Shown: positions 1-9,249, counted from the stretch's first letter. The stretch: 64,000 nt of DNA from Rhizobium sp. L1K21 (GCF_024055895.1 NZ_JAMXLE010000004.1:186001-250000), one strand, 5' to 3'. Made by a program: numbers and translations. The notes: generated from the sequence alone by a model not told the origin.

Positions 1-491
1 TAAAAGGCGCCCAGTTTGTGGCACATCAGGTTTGGCGGCGGGTGATAATCGCGCCAGATCATCACGTCTGCGGTGTCGCGCTCAAAATTCGTGATGTCCC
101 ATATCCGTTTCATGCGCACCGCAATCGATGGATTTTTCAGTTGAAAATCGCCAAGCTTGCCGGCAAGCCAGTGCGACACGAAGGTCGGCACGGCATGAAC
201 CTCCAGCACCTCGCTGGATGCCTGGCGAGCAGACGAAACGGCTCCATTCAACAGTTCGAACGCCTTGACCACATCCGGCAGCATGCGCTCGGCAACATCG
301 GTTTTCACGATCTGTCGCGGCTGGCGCAGGAAAAGCTGTTCGCCAAGGTTCTCTTCCAGAAGCTTGATCTGATAGCTCACCGCGGTTTGCGTCATGCCAA
401 GCTCATCGGCTGCACGCGTGAAGCTGCCGTGACGCGCAACAGCCTCGAAGACGCGCATGGCATTGAGCGGAAATTGCTTTGAGAGCTTCAT
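1..491 (-). CDS. LysR-family transcriptional regulator (GcvA-like), cut by window edge
   Basis: The reverse strand from an ATG at 491 encodes MKLSKQFPLNAMRVFEAVAR followed by a LysR winged helix-turn-helix (about residues 8-66, with the usual AADELGMTQTAVSYQIK recognition helix). The start of the substrate-binding domain follows, and the frame then runs off the left edge at residue 163. The pattern is closest to GcvA-type LysR activators. Its target is unknown: the gene it diverges from, at 883, is a glycosyltransferase about 390 bases away. The family call is firm and the function is not. Confidence 0.85.
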   Translation of the reverse strand, partial: MKLSKQFPLNAMRVFEAVARHGSFTRAADELGMTQTAVSYQIKLLEENLGEQLFLRQPRQIVKTDVAERMLPDVVKAFELLNGAVSSARQASSEVLEVHAVPTFVSHWLAGKLGDFQLKNPSIAVRMKRIWDITNFERDTADVMIWRDYHPPPNLMCHKLGAF

Positions 492-882
492 GGATAAGTT
501 CTCTTTATGGATGCAGCCGGTATTTTCGTTGGCAGAACGCACGAATTCTCCTCAAAACACAAGCGATAACTGCTTGAGGATCGGCTCGTGTCGAATAATT
601 TTGCTTTTTCCAAAAATACGTTGGCATCGATCTTCTTGATGCTCAGGTCACCGCTGCGGTTGCGATTCCATCGCCCGATTGACATCGCCGGCAAGGCAGA
701 TTTGCCCGCTGCCGCATCAGAAGATGACCTTGGATTGGATCGCCAACGAACCCCGAAATATTCAGAGGCCAAAGAACAGCATTATCGCGACAGCCTCAAG
801 CGCGGCTGGCCGCTTCTCTGAGCGAGGCTCTTCCTGCCGTTGGCGCTTTTTATTCGAACCGGCTTCTGCTATTGACCGCGCC
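492..882. other. Intergenic region between divergent LysR gene and GT90 gene
   Basis: No convincing gene is present; the open frames here have no family resemblance. The only structure I see is a 7-bp inverted repeat, TCCTCAA at 549-555 and TTGAGGA at 574-580, separated by 18 bases. It lies about 60 bases upstream of the LysR start, so it could be a hairpin or part of an operator. Promoters for both divergent genes should lie here, but I cannot place them. Confidence 0.4.
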
Positions 883-1875
883 ATGAAGCCTTATTCAAAC
901 GATCTTGAACGGACCCTGAGCCGCTTTGGCTATTATGGACGCGGCGCGGTGCTGGGCGCTTTGCCGCGCAAGCCTTTCATCAAGGCACGCGAAAAGCTGT
1001 TTGCGACGTTGAAGGACAGCGAACTCGACGCGCTGATGGCGCGCGTGAACTATTACAACAAGCTCACCCGCGATGGGCACAGGTCCAAGCCTGAAACCCC
1101 GCTCGACAAGGTAGATCGTTCGCGAAGCCGCTATTATCTCGATCTGTCGGAATATCTGCGGTACTTCCCGGCAGATTTGAATGTCGACTATCTTTTTGGC
1201 GATATCACGGAAATCCCGCACCGCCCGAGCCTGCTGAAGAGCAGGCCCATTGCGGGCGACAATGCCAATTCCGTGGTGATGAACCTCGACAAGTTTCGCC
1301 ACTACACGCTCTATCGCGACACCAGGAGCTGGGACCAGAAAAAGCCGGTTGCGGTCTGGCGCGGACATATGAACAATCCCATGCGCCGGGCGCTGCTGGA
1401 TGCGCATTTCGATAGCCCCTTTGCCGATGTCGGTCATTCCGGCTCGGTCGAAAAACACGGGCCGGGCGCAAAGCCGAAAGTGCCGCAGCTTGCGCAATTC
1501 GATTATCGCTACATTCTCTCCGTCGAGGGTGTTGATGTGGCAACCAACCTGAAATGGGCGATGGCATCGAACAGCATCTGCCTGGCGCCAAAACCGCGTT
1601 TCGAGACCTGGTATGCCGAAGGCCAATTGATCCCCGACCATCATTTTGTTCTGCTGCGCGACGATTTTTCCGACCTGGAAGAAAAGATCGACATGCTGGA
1701 AAGCAACCCGGTGCTGGCGCAAGAGATCATCCAAAACGCGAATGCCTATATCAGAGGCTTTCTCGACCCCGAGACCGAGCGGCGCGTTTCATTGCTCGTG
1801 CTGCAGAAATATTTCGAGGCGACGGGCCAGGTTTCGCCTTCTGCCTTTTCCGACGCCTTCTTCGGGGGCGCTTAA
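883..1875 (+). CDS. Glycosyltransferase family 90 (LpsA/CAP10-like)
   Basis: This 330-residue protein matches the GT90/CAP10 fold (lipopolysaccharide-modifying, LpsA-like). Visible family landmarks are DITEIPHRPSLLKSRPI around residue 107, VAVWRGHMNNPMRRALL around 155, and a C-terminal block where YRYILSVEGVDVATNLKW is followed by a conserved segment with lysine, arginine and glutamate residues that bind the nucleotide sugar. It probably transfers a sugar to lipopolysaccharide or another surface glycan from the cytoplasmic side. The frame stays open further upstream to 679, but that extension looks like non-coding sequence, so the ATG at 883 is preferred. Acceptor and donor are unknown. Confidence 0.8.
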   Translation: MKPYSNDLERTLSRFGYYGRGAVLGALPRKPFIKAREKLFATLKDSELDALMARVNYYNKLTRDGHRSKPETPLDKVDRSRSRYYLDLSEYLRYFPADLNVDYLFGDITEIPHRPSLLKSRPIAGDNANSVVMNLDKFRHYTLYRDTRSWDQKKPVAVWRGHMNNPMRRALLDAHFDSPFADVGHSGSVEKHGPGAKPKVPQLAQFDYRYILSVEGVDVATNLKWAMASNSICLAPKPRFETWYAEGQLIPDHHFVLLRDDFSDLEEKIDMLESNPVLAQEIIQNANAYIRGFLDPETERRVSLLVLQKYFEATGQVSPSAFSDAFFGGA

Positions 1876-2136
1876 GTCCGATCCGGTCGAAAAATCGTGC
1901 AAGCGAATTCAATTGCCCGCTTGTGCAAAAATTGATATGAGCCAGCCATCATGAGGATTGTTGCGAAAACCGGCTGCCCTATCGAGCGCGCTTTTGTCCT
2001 GCAGGACAGGAAGCGTCTGCCCGCGCGCTTTTTTGCGGCAATTTCCGGCGCGCTCAACACCCGCGCGGCCTGATCGGATTGCCCAAGCGGCGACCAAACC
2101 CACTATTCAAGACTTTCCGAACAATGGACGACTATC

Positions 2137-3546
2137 ATGAGCGCACCCCGCACCCTTTATGACAAGATCTGGGATGATCACCTGGTTGATCAGGCCGAAG
2201 ACGGCACCTGTCTTCTCTACATCGACCGTCACCTCGTGCACGAAGTGACGAGCCCGCAGGCTTTCGAAGGCCTGCGCATGGCAAACCGCAAGCTGCGTGC
2301 ACCGGAAAAGACGCTGGCCGTTGTCGACCACAACGTGCCGACCACACCTGACCGTCACACCGGCATCAAGAACGAAGAAAGCCGCATTCAGGTCGAAGCG
2401 CTCGCCAAGAATGCTGCCGACTTCAATGTCGAATATTACTCCGAAAACGACAAACGCCAGGGCATCGTGCACATTGTTGGCCCCGAACAGGGCTTTACCC
2501 TGCCGGGCATGACAATCGTCTGCGGCGACAGCCACACCTCCACCCATGGTGCATTCGGTGCGTTGGCGCATGGTATCGGTACATCTGAGGTGGAACACGT
2601 TCTGGCCACCCAGACGCTGATCCAGAAGAAGGCCAAGAACATGCTGGTGCGTGTTGATGGCAAGCTTCCCGAGGGTGTGACGGCCAAGGATATCGTTCTC
2701 GCCATCATCGGCGAAATCGGTACCGCTGGCGGTACTGGCCACGTGATCGAATTTGCCGGCGAAGCCATTGAAGCGCTTTCCATGGAAGGCCGCATGACCG
2801 TCTGCAACATGACGATTGAGGGCGGCGCGCGCGCTGGTCTGATCGCGCCTGACGAAAAGACCTTCGAATATATCAAGAACAAGCCGCGCGCACCGAAGGG
2901 CGAAGACCTTGAAAAGGCGCTTGCCTACTGGAAGACGCTGAAGACCGACGAAGGCGCGCATTACGACAAGGTTGTGGTGCTGGATGCCGCCAACCTGCCG
3001 CCGATCGTGTCCTGGGGTTCTTCGCCGGAAGACGTCGTCTCCGTTGAAGGCGTCGTTCCCAATCCTGACGAGATCAAGGACGAGAACAAGAAGACCTCCA
3101 AGTGGCGTGCGCTCGACTATATGGGCCTGAAGCCGGGAACCAAGATCACCGATATCGCCATCGACCGCGTGTTCATCGGCTCCTGCACCAATGGCCGCAT
3201 TGAAGACTTGCGTGCAGCCGCTGCCGTTGTCGAAGGCCGCAAGGTTGCCGATACGGTTTCGGCCATGATCGTTCCAGGCTCCGGTCTCGTGAAGGAACAG
3301 GCAGAAGCCGAGGGTCTGGACAAGATCTTCATCGCAGCCGGTTTCGAATGGCGTGAGCCGGGCTGCTCCATGTGTCTGGCCATGAATGACGACCGCCTGA
3401 AGCCCGGCGAGCGTTGTGCCTCCACATCAAACCGCAACTTCGAAGGCCGTCAGGGTTTCAAGGGCCGTACGCACCTCGTATCGCCCGCCATGGCTGCTGC
3501 TGCCGCCGTTGCCGGTCATTTCGTTGACATACGGACGTGGAAATAA
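2137..3546 (+). CDS. leuC: 3-isopropylmalate dehydratase large subunit
   Basis: LeuC with LeuD converts 2-isopropylmalate to 3-isopropylmalate in leucine synthesis, using a [4Fe-4S] cluster. The 469-residue protein starts [17 protein letters not shown], typical for the family, and has the normal length. Cluster ligands are visible as Cys350 in [10 protein letters not shown] and Cys410/Cys413 in GCSMCLAMN. The aconitase signature [14 protein letters not shown] is also present. leuD is not next to it: the next gene is an unrelated phosphatase, and a terminator hairpin follows the stop, so leuC is transcribed alone, as is usual in Rhizobiales. Confidence 0.97.
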   Translation: MSAPRTLYDKIWDDHLVDQAEDGTCLLYIDRHLVHEVTSPQAFEGLRMANRKLRAPEKTLAVVDHNVPTTPDRHTGIKNEESRIQVEALAKNAADFNVEYYSENDKRQGIVHIVGPEQGFTLPGMTIVCGDSHTSTHGAFGALAHGIGTSEVEHVLATQTLIQKKAKNMLVRVDGKLPEGVTAKDIVLAIIGEIGTAGGTGHVIEFAGEAIEALSMEGRMTVCNMTIEGGARAGLIAPDEKTFEYIKNKPRAPKGEDLEKALAYWKTLKTDEGAHYDKVVVLDAANLPPIVSWGSSPEDVVSVEGVVPNPDEIKDENKKTSKWRALDYMGLKPGTKITDIAIDRVFIGSCTNGRIEDLRAAAAVVEGRKVADTVSAMIVPGSGLVKEQAEAEGLDKIFIAAGFEWREPGCSMCLAMNDDRLKPGERCASTSNRNFEGRQGFKGRTHLVSPAMAAAAAVAGHFVDIRTWK

Positions 3547-3571
3547 TTAAGCCGACCTGTAATCGGTGTTG

Positions 3572-3598
3572 ATGGCCGTCCATTGGGCGGCCATTTTT
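3572..3598 (+). terminator. Rho-independent terminator after leuC
   Basis: The arms ATGGCCG (3572-3578) and CGGCCAT (3588-3594) form a 7-bp stem with a 9-base loop, followed by a run of T. It begins 25 bases after the leuC stop. Confidence 0.75.
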
Positions 3599-3639
3599 GT
3601 TGTCACGGGCAAGCTCGTCAAAAACGCGGAGGTTCTTTC

Positions 3640-4173
3640 ATGAATACGAAGCAACTTTTCCTCTTCCGTCATGCCAAATCCGCCTGGCCGGATGGCGTGG
3701 CCGATCATGAGCGGCCTTTGGCAGAGCGGGGCGTCAAGGCGGCCCCCCTGATGGCGGCATATATGCGCGCGGAGGGTCTGGTGCCCGACCTCGCTCTGGT
3801 TTCCACCGCCAGGCGCACACAGGAAACTTGGGCATTGGTGGAGCCGGCCATGTCTGGCGTTGAGCGGCGGGATGAGGCGCGTCTTTACGAGGCGCATGCC
3901 GAAGACCTGCTGCGGCTGGTCCATGAGACCGGCGAGCATGTCGAAAAGCTGATGCTCGTCGGCCACAATCCCGGTCTTGAAATTCTCGCGCTGCAGATCA
4001 TGCGACCCACGCCATCTGAGGCTGAAGAGCAGCTCAAGCGGAAGTTTCCGACGGCGGCGCTCGCAGTTTTGACCGTGGAAACGGAGCGCTGGGCGGATTT
4101 GAGCGCCGATGGCGCAACGCTCACACGTTTCATCACGCCGAAAATCTTGAAAAAGATGAGTCAGGATTCGTGA
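3640..4173 (+). CDS. SixA-type histidine phosphatase
   Basis: A 177-residue phosphoglycerate-mutase-like phosphatase. The phosphohistidine motif appears as LFLFRHAKSAW near the N-terminus, followed by ERPLAERG. The second catalytic histidine is in LMLVGHNPGLE around residue 108. These match the SixA branch, which removes phosphate from phosphohistidine in signalling proteins such as ArcB or PTS components. Alphaproteobacterial members have not been tied to a clear partner. The ATG at 3640 is chosen over an earlier in-frame start because GGAGG lies 7 bases upstream. It is convergent with the next gene. Confidence 0.85.
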   Translation: MNTKQLFLFRHAKSAWPDGVADHERPLAERGVKAAPLMAAYMRAEGLVPDLALVSTARRTQETWALVEPAMSGVERRDEARLYEAHAEDLLRLVHETGEHVEKLMLVGHNPGLEILALQIMRPTPSEAEEQLKRKFPTAALAVLTVETERWADLSADGATLTRFITPKILKKMSQDS

Positions 4174-4225
4174 AAACCAAAGCGTGACATGTGATGTCGG
4201 ACACGCCACGCCGGCATTTTTCTCG

Positions 4226-5056
4226 TCAGAAGGTCGCTGTCATCGGATCAGGACCGATACGCCCGAGTGCGCTATCAAGCCCTCCGATAGCGCGCATGTC
4301 GCTGTCGTCGAGGATGAAGTCGAACACGTTGAAATTCTCTTCAATCCTTTCCGGATTGGAGGACTTCGGTATCACCACCAGACCGTTTTGCAGGTGCCAG
4401 CGAATAATAACCTGGGCTGCGGTGCGGTCGTGCTTCTTTGCCACGCCCATGATTGCCGGGTTGTCCAGCAGTTCGCCGCGCCCAAGCGGGCTCCAGCATT
4501 CCGTCAGGATGCCGTGCTTGGCGTGGGTTTCCCTCAGCTTCTTCTGTTGAAACAGCGGATGCAGTTCCACCTGGTTGATCACCGGCTTCACGCCTGTCTC
4601 GTCAATAATCTTTTCCAGGTGCTCCGGGCAGAAATTGGAAACGCCAATGGAACGCACCCGGCCCTCGGCCTTCAGCTCGATCAAGGTTTTCCAGGTTTCC
4701 ACGTAAAGCCCGCGATTGGGAGCGGGCCAGTGAATAAGGTAGAGATCGATGTAATCGAGGCCGAGCCGTTTGAAGCTTTCATCGAAGGCTTTCAGGGTCT
4801 TGTCGCGGCCCTGGTTGTCATTCCAGAGTTTGGTGGTGACGAAGATCTCTTCGCGCGGCAGCCCACAGGTGCGCACGCCCTCGCCGACGCCTTTTTCATT
4901 GTCATACATGGCAGCCGTATCGATATGGCGGTAGCCGGTTTCGATTGCCTTGCGTATGGTGGGGGCGGCAATATCGTCACCTGTCTTGAAAACGCCAAGC
5001 CCCAGCTGCGGGATACGGTTTCCGTCGTGAAATTCCAGAAAAGCCTGTTCAGTCAT
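4226..5056 (-). CDS. Aldo/keto reductase (2,5-diketo-D-gluconate reductase-like)
   Basis: A 276-residue NADPH-dependent aldo/keto reductase with a TIM-barrel fold. The catalytic tetrad is visible: Asp and Tyr in RHIDTAAMYDNEKGVG, Lys in FVTTKLWND, and His in YLIHWPAPN. VINQVELHP and the C-terminal cofactor loop IPKSSNPERIEENF are standard. The subfamily resembles bacterial 2,5-diketogluconate or methylglyoxal reductases, so the substrate is a small aldehyde or ketone that I cannot name. An upstream in-frame start adds eight residues, but the ATG at 5056 (MTEQAFLEFHDGNRIP) is the family-typical N-terminus. Confidence 0.9.
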   Translation of the reverse strand: MTEQAFLEFHDGNRIPQLGLGVFKTGDDIAAPTIRKAIETGYRHIDTAAMYDNEKGVGEGVRTCGLPREEIFVTTKLWNDNQGRDKTLKAFDESFKRLGLDYIDLYLIHWPAPNRGLYVETWKTLIELKAEGRVRSIGVSNFCPEHLEKIIDETGVKPVINQVELHPLFQQKKLRETHAKHGILTECWSPLGRGELLDNPAIMGVAKKHDRTAAQVIIRWHLQNGLVVIPKSSNPERIEENFNVFDFILDDSDMRAIGGLDSALGRIGPDPMTATF

Positions 5057-5170
5057 AATGCTGTATCCTCTTCTATACATTTTTTTACGTTGAATGGGTG
5101 CCTTGAAAGATCAACGCAGACGCGTCTTTATTGTTCGACGTCCTGACCCTAAGCCGCTTGGAGGAGAAAT

Positions 5171-5848
5171 ATGTTGCGCACCGAATGGATCGATATAACG
5201 GCAAAAGATGGCTTTACGACGAAGATGTATCTGGCAAAACCGGATGGTGCGCCGAAGGGTGCAGTCATGGTGTTACAGGAAATTTTCGGTGTCAACGATC
5301 ACATCCGTTCCGTATGCGACCGCCTTGCCGCGCTCGGCTATGTCGCAGGCGCGCCGAGCCTTTTCGACCGGTTGCAGCCGGGCTATGAACATGGCTATGA
5401 GGCTGAAGATGTCGCTGCGGGCCGGGCAATGATGGAGACATTCGATTTTGCCGCCGCCGAATCCGATATGACAGCGGCCATTGAGGCGCTGAAGCCTTTT
5501 GGCAAGGTTTCCACCATCGGCTTTTGCCTGGGCGGCTCGCTTTCCTACCTGATGGCGACCATCAATTCCGATCTTGTTGCCGCATCCTGCTATTATGGCG
5601 GGCGCATTGGCGTATATGCCGACACGAAGCCTCTTTGCCCGACGATCCTGCACTATGGCGAAACGGACCAGTCGATTCCTCTGGAAAAAGTCGAAGAGGT
5701 GCGCGCCAAGCGCCCCGACCTGCCGATCTACATCTATCCGGCAGGCCATGGTTTCAATTGTGATGCGCGCGCTTCTTACGAGCCGGAATCCGCCAAACTT
5801 GCATGGCAGCGCACGATGGAGCTTATCGACACAGCGTCACAAAGCTGA
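5171..5848 (+). CDS. Dienelactone hydrolase family protein
   Basis: A 225-residue alpha/beta hydrolase of the dienelactone hydrolase family. The catalytic triad can be placed: nucleophile Cys119 in TIGFCLGGSL, Asp166 in YGETDQSIP, and His193 in PAGHGFN. A Cys nucleophile is the hallmark of true DLH-type enzymes, which open lactones such as carboxymethylenebutenolide in aromatic degradation. No other aromatic-pathway gene lies nearby, so the natural substrate is uncertain. A strong ribosome site, GGAGGAG, ends 4 bases before the ATG. Confidence 0.88.
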   Translation: MLRTEWIDITAKDGFTTKMYLAKPDGAPKGAVMVLQEIFGVNDHIRSVCDRLAALGYVAGAPSLFDRLQPGYEHGYEAEDVAAGRAMMETFDFAAAESDMTAAIEALKPFGKVSTIGFCLGGSLSYLMATINSDLVAASCYYGGRIGVYADTKPLCPTILHYGETDQSIPLEKVEEVRAKRPDLPIYIYPAGHGFNCDARASYEPESAKLAWQRTMELIDTASQS

Positions 5849-5858
5849 GGCTCACGCT

Positions 5859-6452
5859 TCAGAAGCGCATACGAAGACCGAGCTGCGCCACCGGGTAAAG
5901 CACGTTTTGGTTCGAGGTGCCGGTGGAGGTGGCGGTTGCCGTTGCCCCATTTACGGTAACATTGCCGTTGCTCGTTACCTTGGTGGTGCCCGCATAGTAG
6001 GCGCCCGCTTCGAAATCCAGCGCCATGTTTCCTGCAATATAGTAGGAATAGCCGGCACCGAGATAGGGCTGAACGCTGTTTTGCTTCAGCGTATAGCTGG
6101 AGGTGACCGCACCTTGGGTTTGTGTGCCGGTGATCTTGTTGCCGGAAATGCGTGCGCCGGCCGAGACGCGGAAATTGCCGCCTGCGGGGTAAACGTCGAA
6201 CGTCGCGCCTATATTCAGGAAGCGCATGTTGCCGGTGGTTGGATAGCCGTTGACGGTGCCGTTTTTGTTCCAGGCAAAAGCGCTGACCTTGGTGGTCAGG
6301 CCCCACCCATTGTCGGATTTGTAGCCGCCGGAAAGAGCGGCCCCTTCAGTGCCGACGCTTGGCGTCAGGAACAGTTCCTCGGCCGATGCCGGCGTGGATA
6401 GAATCATCGGAGCAGCCAAAGCTGCCGCTGTCAGAGAGAACACGATACGCAT
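5859..6452 (-). CDS. Outer-membrane beta-barrel protein
   Basis: The 197-residue product has an N-terminal signal peptide (MRIVFSLTAAALAAPMILS, cleavage likely after ASA near residue 24). Alternating hydrophobic strands with glycine and aromatic residues follow, and the protein ends in LRMRF; a terminal phenylalanine is the usual signal for outer-membrane barrel assembly. The size suggests an eight-stranded barrel like small Omp25/OmpW-type porins, but I do not recognise a named family. It is convergent with the dienelactone hydrolase gene, with 10 bases between stops. Confidence 0.75.
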   Translation of the reverse strand: MRIVFSLTAAALAAPMILSTPASAEELFLTPSVGTEGAALSGGYKSDNGWGLTTKVSAFAWNKNGTVNGYPTTGNMRFLNIGATFDVYPAGGNFRVSAGARISGNKITGTQTQGAVTSSYTLKQNSVQPYLGAGYSYYIAGNMALDFEAGAYYAGTTKVTSNGNVTVNGATATATSTGTSNQNVLYPVAQLGLRMRF

Positions 6453-6541
6453 AACAAAATTCCCGTGCTTTATGGAGACGGCAAAACAAGCCGTTTATCT
6501 CAAATTAGCGGGAATTTGTTTACCAATGGTTTATCTTTGGT

Positions 6542-6982
6542 TCAGGAGAAGCGGTGTTTTTGCGCCGCAATGCCGCCGAGAAGCGAGGTCAGATTGTCAC
6601 GGATCCGCGCTTCCACAATCGCTGCGGCTTCGGGAAACTCTTCCAGCAAACGTACAAAAAGTTCGCGCGTGATGCGCATCACCTGGCTGTCTTGCGCCGC
6701 GAAGGCGGAAAACTTGCGTTCTATGGGTGAAACCATCGCGATTTCGGAGAGCAGCGCGCCGGGTTGAACGTCCTGCTCGGCACCGTTTGCAGCCTTCAGC
6801 ACCAGATGTCCGCTCAAAATCAGATAGGCGCAATCGGCAGGCTCGCCCTCGCGGAACAGGGTCTGTCCCTCGGCGATATGACGCTTTTCCGCGCCGAAGG
6901 CCAAAAGGCGTATCTGCTCCTCGTTCATTCCGGAAAAGACTGGAACGCGGGAGAGAACGGCTATGTCGTCTTTCAGCGCCAT
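6542..6982 (-). CDS. Cyclic nucleotide-binding domain protein
   Basis: A 146-residue single-domain protein of the CRP/cNMP-binding fold (about residues 13-130). The phosphate-binding cassette region reads GALLSEIAMVSPIERKFSAFA, where the usual GE(I/L)A..AP.R..A pattern is partly degenerate. There is no DNA-binding helix-turn-helix, so it is not a CRP-type transcription factor. It starts 28 bases after the response-regulator gene on the same strand and is probably co-transcribed with it. In Brucella a gene annotated as a cAMP-dependent kinase regulatory subunit follows otpR in the same way. Confidence 0.85.
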   Translation of the reverse strand: MALKDDIAVLSRVPVFSGMNEEQIRLLAFGAEKRHIAEGQTLFREGEPADCAYLILSGHLVLKAANGAEQDVQPGALLSEIAMVSPIERKFSAFAAQDSQVMRITRELFVRLLEEFPEAAAIVEARIRDNLTSLLGGIAAQKHRFS

Positions 6983-7010
6983 GCGCGCTCCTGATCATCG
7001 GTCATTGGTA

Positions 7011-7694
7011 TTAAGGAACGATCTTGTAGCCACCGTTTTCGGTAACCAGGATCTCGGCGTTGGACGGGTCCCGCTCGATCTTCTGGCGGAGACGGTAGAC
7101 ATGCGTTTCCAATGTATGCGTGGTGACGCCGGAATTATACCCCCAGACCTCTTCAAGCAAGACGTCGCGTGTGACAACCTTCTGGTCGGCGCGATAGAGG
7201 AAACGTATAATGGCCGCCTCCTTTTCCGTCAGGCGGATTTTCTGGCCGGATTGGGTGGTCAGCAATTTCTGCGCCGGGCGGAATGTATAAGGTCCCACCG
7301 TGAAGGTGGCGTCTTCGCTCTGCTCGTGCTGGCGCAATTGTGCACGCATGCGGGCCAGCAGAACGGCAAAGCGGAACGGTTTTGTCACATAGTCGTTGGC
7401 GCCGGCTTCCAGGCCAAGGATCGTGTCGGAGTCGGTGTCGTGCCCGGTGAGCATGATGATCGGTGCCTTGAAGCCACCCTTGCGCAGAAGCTTCACGGCT
7501 TCGCGGCCATCCATGTCCGGCAGGCCAACGTCCATGATCAGCATGTCGATCTGCTGGCTCTTGGCTGTCTGAATGCCCTTGGAGGCGGTGGATTCTTCCA
7601 ATACACTGAATTCGTCGTAGAGATTGAATTGCTCGACGAGCGTCTCGCGCAGATCGTTATCGTCATCCACGAGCAGTATTGTGCGGGCCGTCAT
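7011..7694 (-). CDS. OmpR-family response regulator (CenR/OtpR-like)
   Basis: This 227-residue two-component regulator has a receiver domain (residues 4-120) with acidic pocket DDD at 10-12, phosphoacceptor Asp55 in MDVGLPDMDG and the conserved Lys in VTKPF. A winged-helix DNA-binding domain (about 130-227) ends TLETHVYRLRQKIE...GGYKIVP. The start at 7694 (MTARTILLVDDDND) is preferred to an earlier in-frame start that adds 31 unrelated residues. The coupling to a CNB gene and the sequence type suggest the envelope regulator called CenR in Caulobacter and OtpR in Brucella, which affects cell shape and beta-lactam tolerance. No histidine kinase is adjacent. Confidence 0.85.
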   Translation of the reverse strand: MTARTILLVDDDNDLRETLVEQFNLYDEFSVLEESTASKGIQTAKSQQIDMLIMDVGLPDMDGREAVKLLRKGGFKAPIIMLTGHDTDSDTILGLEAGANDYVTKPFRFAVLLARMRAQLRQHEQSEDATFTVGPYTFRPAQKLLTTQSGQKIRLTEKEAAIIRFLYRADQKVVTRDVLLEEVWGYNSGVTTHTLETHVYRLRQKIERDPSNAEILVTENGGYKIVP

Positions 7695-7857
7695 ATCAAC
7701 AACACCTCTTGTTCCTTGCGCCTCGCTGCCAGGCATTGGCTCGCCAATCGCAACATTGGTATTAATGTCATTTGCCTGTAAAGGCAAAACGCATGCATCG
7801 CATTGGGATGTAGTTTTTCATGCCATTCACAGGCAATGCACAAGAGCGTGAAGATAA

Positions 7858-8376
7858 ATGATCCAGTCCATCGTGGTTAAAACGGCACCCAACAGCCGCA
7901 GTCAGGCTATTTTGCAGATCGGACCGTTGCGCATTCGCGCAGCGCTTGGCCGGTCGGGCATTGCAACGCGCAAGCGAGAAGGGGACGGCAAAACCCCTGT
8001 TGGTTCCATGGCGCTTCTTTATGGCTACTGGCGACGCGATCGCGGCCCGAAGCCGGTCACCCTACTTGACATGCACCCGCTCGGAACCGGCGATCTTTGG
8101 TGCGATGCGTCCACCCACCCGGCCTATAACCGGTTCGTGCGCGCACCGTTCAAGGCCTCGCACGAAACCATGATGCGCGAGGATGGTCTATACGATATCT
8201 GCATCGTGCTGGACTGGAATATCCGCGCGCGTAGACGCGGCGGCGGTTCAGCCATTTTCCTTCATGTCGCCAGACCCGGCTACAAGCCGACCGAAGGCTG
8301 CATCGCCATTTCCAGGCGTGACATGCACAGGCTTCTGAAAGCCGTTGGCGCGGCCACAAGGGTAGATACCCGTTAA
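7858..8376 (+). CDS. L,D-transpeptidase (YkuD) family protein
   Basis: A compact 172-residue YkuD-type protein. The catalytic region is visible as IFLHVARPGYKPTEGCIAIS, holding the conserved histidine and the active cysteine in the EGCIAI motif. Family members make 3-3 peptidoglycan cross-links or attach proteins to the wall. No signal peptide or transmembrane segment is evident, which is common in this short subgroup and leaves its location open. It is divergent from the CenR/OtpR-like regulator, so an envelope regulator and an envelope enzyme share one promoter region. Confidence 0.85.
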   Translation: MIQSIVVKTAPNSRSQAILQIGPLRIRAALGRSGIATRKREGDGKTPVGSMALLYGYWRRDRGPKPVTLLDMHPLGTGDLWCDASTHPAYNRFVRAPFKASHETMMREDGLYDICIVLDWNIRARRRGGGSAIFLHVARPGYKPTEGCIAISRRDMHRLLKAVGAATRVDTR

Positions 8377-8406
8377 GAAATCTCCGCTTGCGAAACGATT
8401 GAATCC

Positions 8407-8436
8407 TGTTTATGCACGTTTCAACGTGTTTATGCA
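8407..8436. promoter_or_regulatory. Direct-repeat operator candidate upstream of DeoR gene
   Basis: TGTTTATGCA occurs at 8407-8416 and again at 8427-8436, exactly 20 bases apart (two helical turns). The second copy ends 9 bases before the regulator start at 8446. Spaced direct repeats are a common operator form for DeoR-family repressors, so autoregulation is likely. Confidence 0.55.
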
Positions 8437-8445
8437 TGATTTGAG

Positions 8446-9249
8446 ATGATGATGGAAATGGACCTGCTCACACAAGAGCGTCAGACCTACATTCACAAAT
8501 GCCTGCAAAGGGAAGGGCGGGTGATTGCCGCCGATCTGGCGGAGAGCCTGAATGTGTCGGTCGACACGATCCGGCGGGATTTGCGCGACATGGCAAGCCT
8601 CGGTCTTTGCCAGCGCGTTTATGGCGGCGCTTTGCCGCCCGCGCCGAAGGAAGCCAACTTCCTTGGCCGGCAATCCATCATGCCGGAGCGTAAAGTTGCG
8701 CTTGCCGCTGCGACCATCGATTTCCTGCAGCCTGGCATGCATGTTTTCATCGATGCCGGCACCACGAATCTCGCCATCGCGCAGGCCATTCCTGGCGATA
8801 TGGCTTTGACGGTTCTCACCAACGCGCCCTCCATTGCGGCGGCTTTGCTGGATCACGATGCCTGCCAGATTGTCGTTCTCGGTGGACAGGTGGACAAGCA
8901 GATCGGTGCTGCGGTGGGGGCCAGGACCGTGCGGGAGATCGAGGCTTTGAATGCCGATCTTGCCATTCTCGGCACCTGCGGCTTCGATGTCATCAACGGC
9001 TTGAGCGCGCATACGCTGGAGGAAAGCGAAGTCAAGCGCGCCATGGCGATGCGCAGCCGCGTCACCATGGCAGCACTTACCAACGACAAGCTGGAAACGG
9101 CAGCAAATTACAACATTCTTCCCAGCCAGGCCTGCGGGCGGCTGATCCTTGAATTTGATTCACCGGAACCCGCACGGCGGGATATATCCGCGCTGGGCAT
9201 TGATCTCGTCGTCGCCAACCGCCCCGCCAGCGCCCAGGAAAGCATCTGA
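8446..9249 (+). CDS. DeoR-family transcriptional regulator
   Basis: A 267-residue DeoR/GlpR-type regulator. The N-terminal helix-turn-helix (about residues 8-65) contains AADLAESLNVSVDTIRRDLR, the classic DeoR signature. The C-terminal sugar-phosphate sensor domain has FIDAGTTNLAIAQAI and GTCGFDVINGLSAHTLEE. Family members sense phosphorylated sugars. Several ATG codons are stacked at the start (8446, 8449, 8452, 8458). One base separates its stop from the MFS gene downstream, so the two form an operon and the effector is probably related to the transported solute. Confidence 0.9.
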   Translation: MMMEMDLLTQERQTYIHKCLQREGRVIAADLAESLNVSVDTIRRDLRDMASLGLCQRVYGGALPPAPKEANFLGRQSIMPERKVALAAATIDFLQPGMHVFIDAGTTNLAIAQAIPGDMALTVLTNAPSIAAALLDHDACQIVVLGGQVDKQIGAAVGARTVREIEALNADLAILGTCGFDVINGLSAHTLEESEVKRAMAMRSRVTMAALTNDKLETAANYNILPSQACGRLILEFDSPEPARRDISALGIDLVVANRPASAQESI

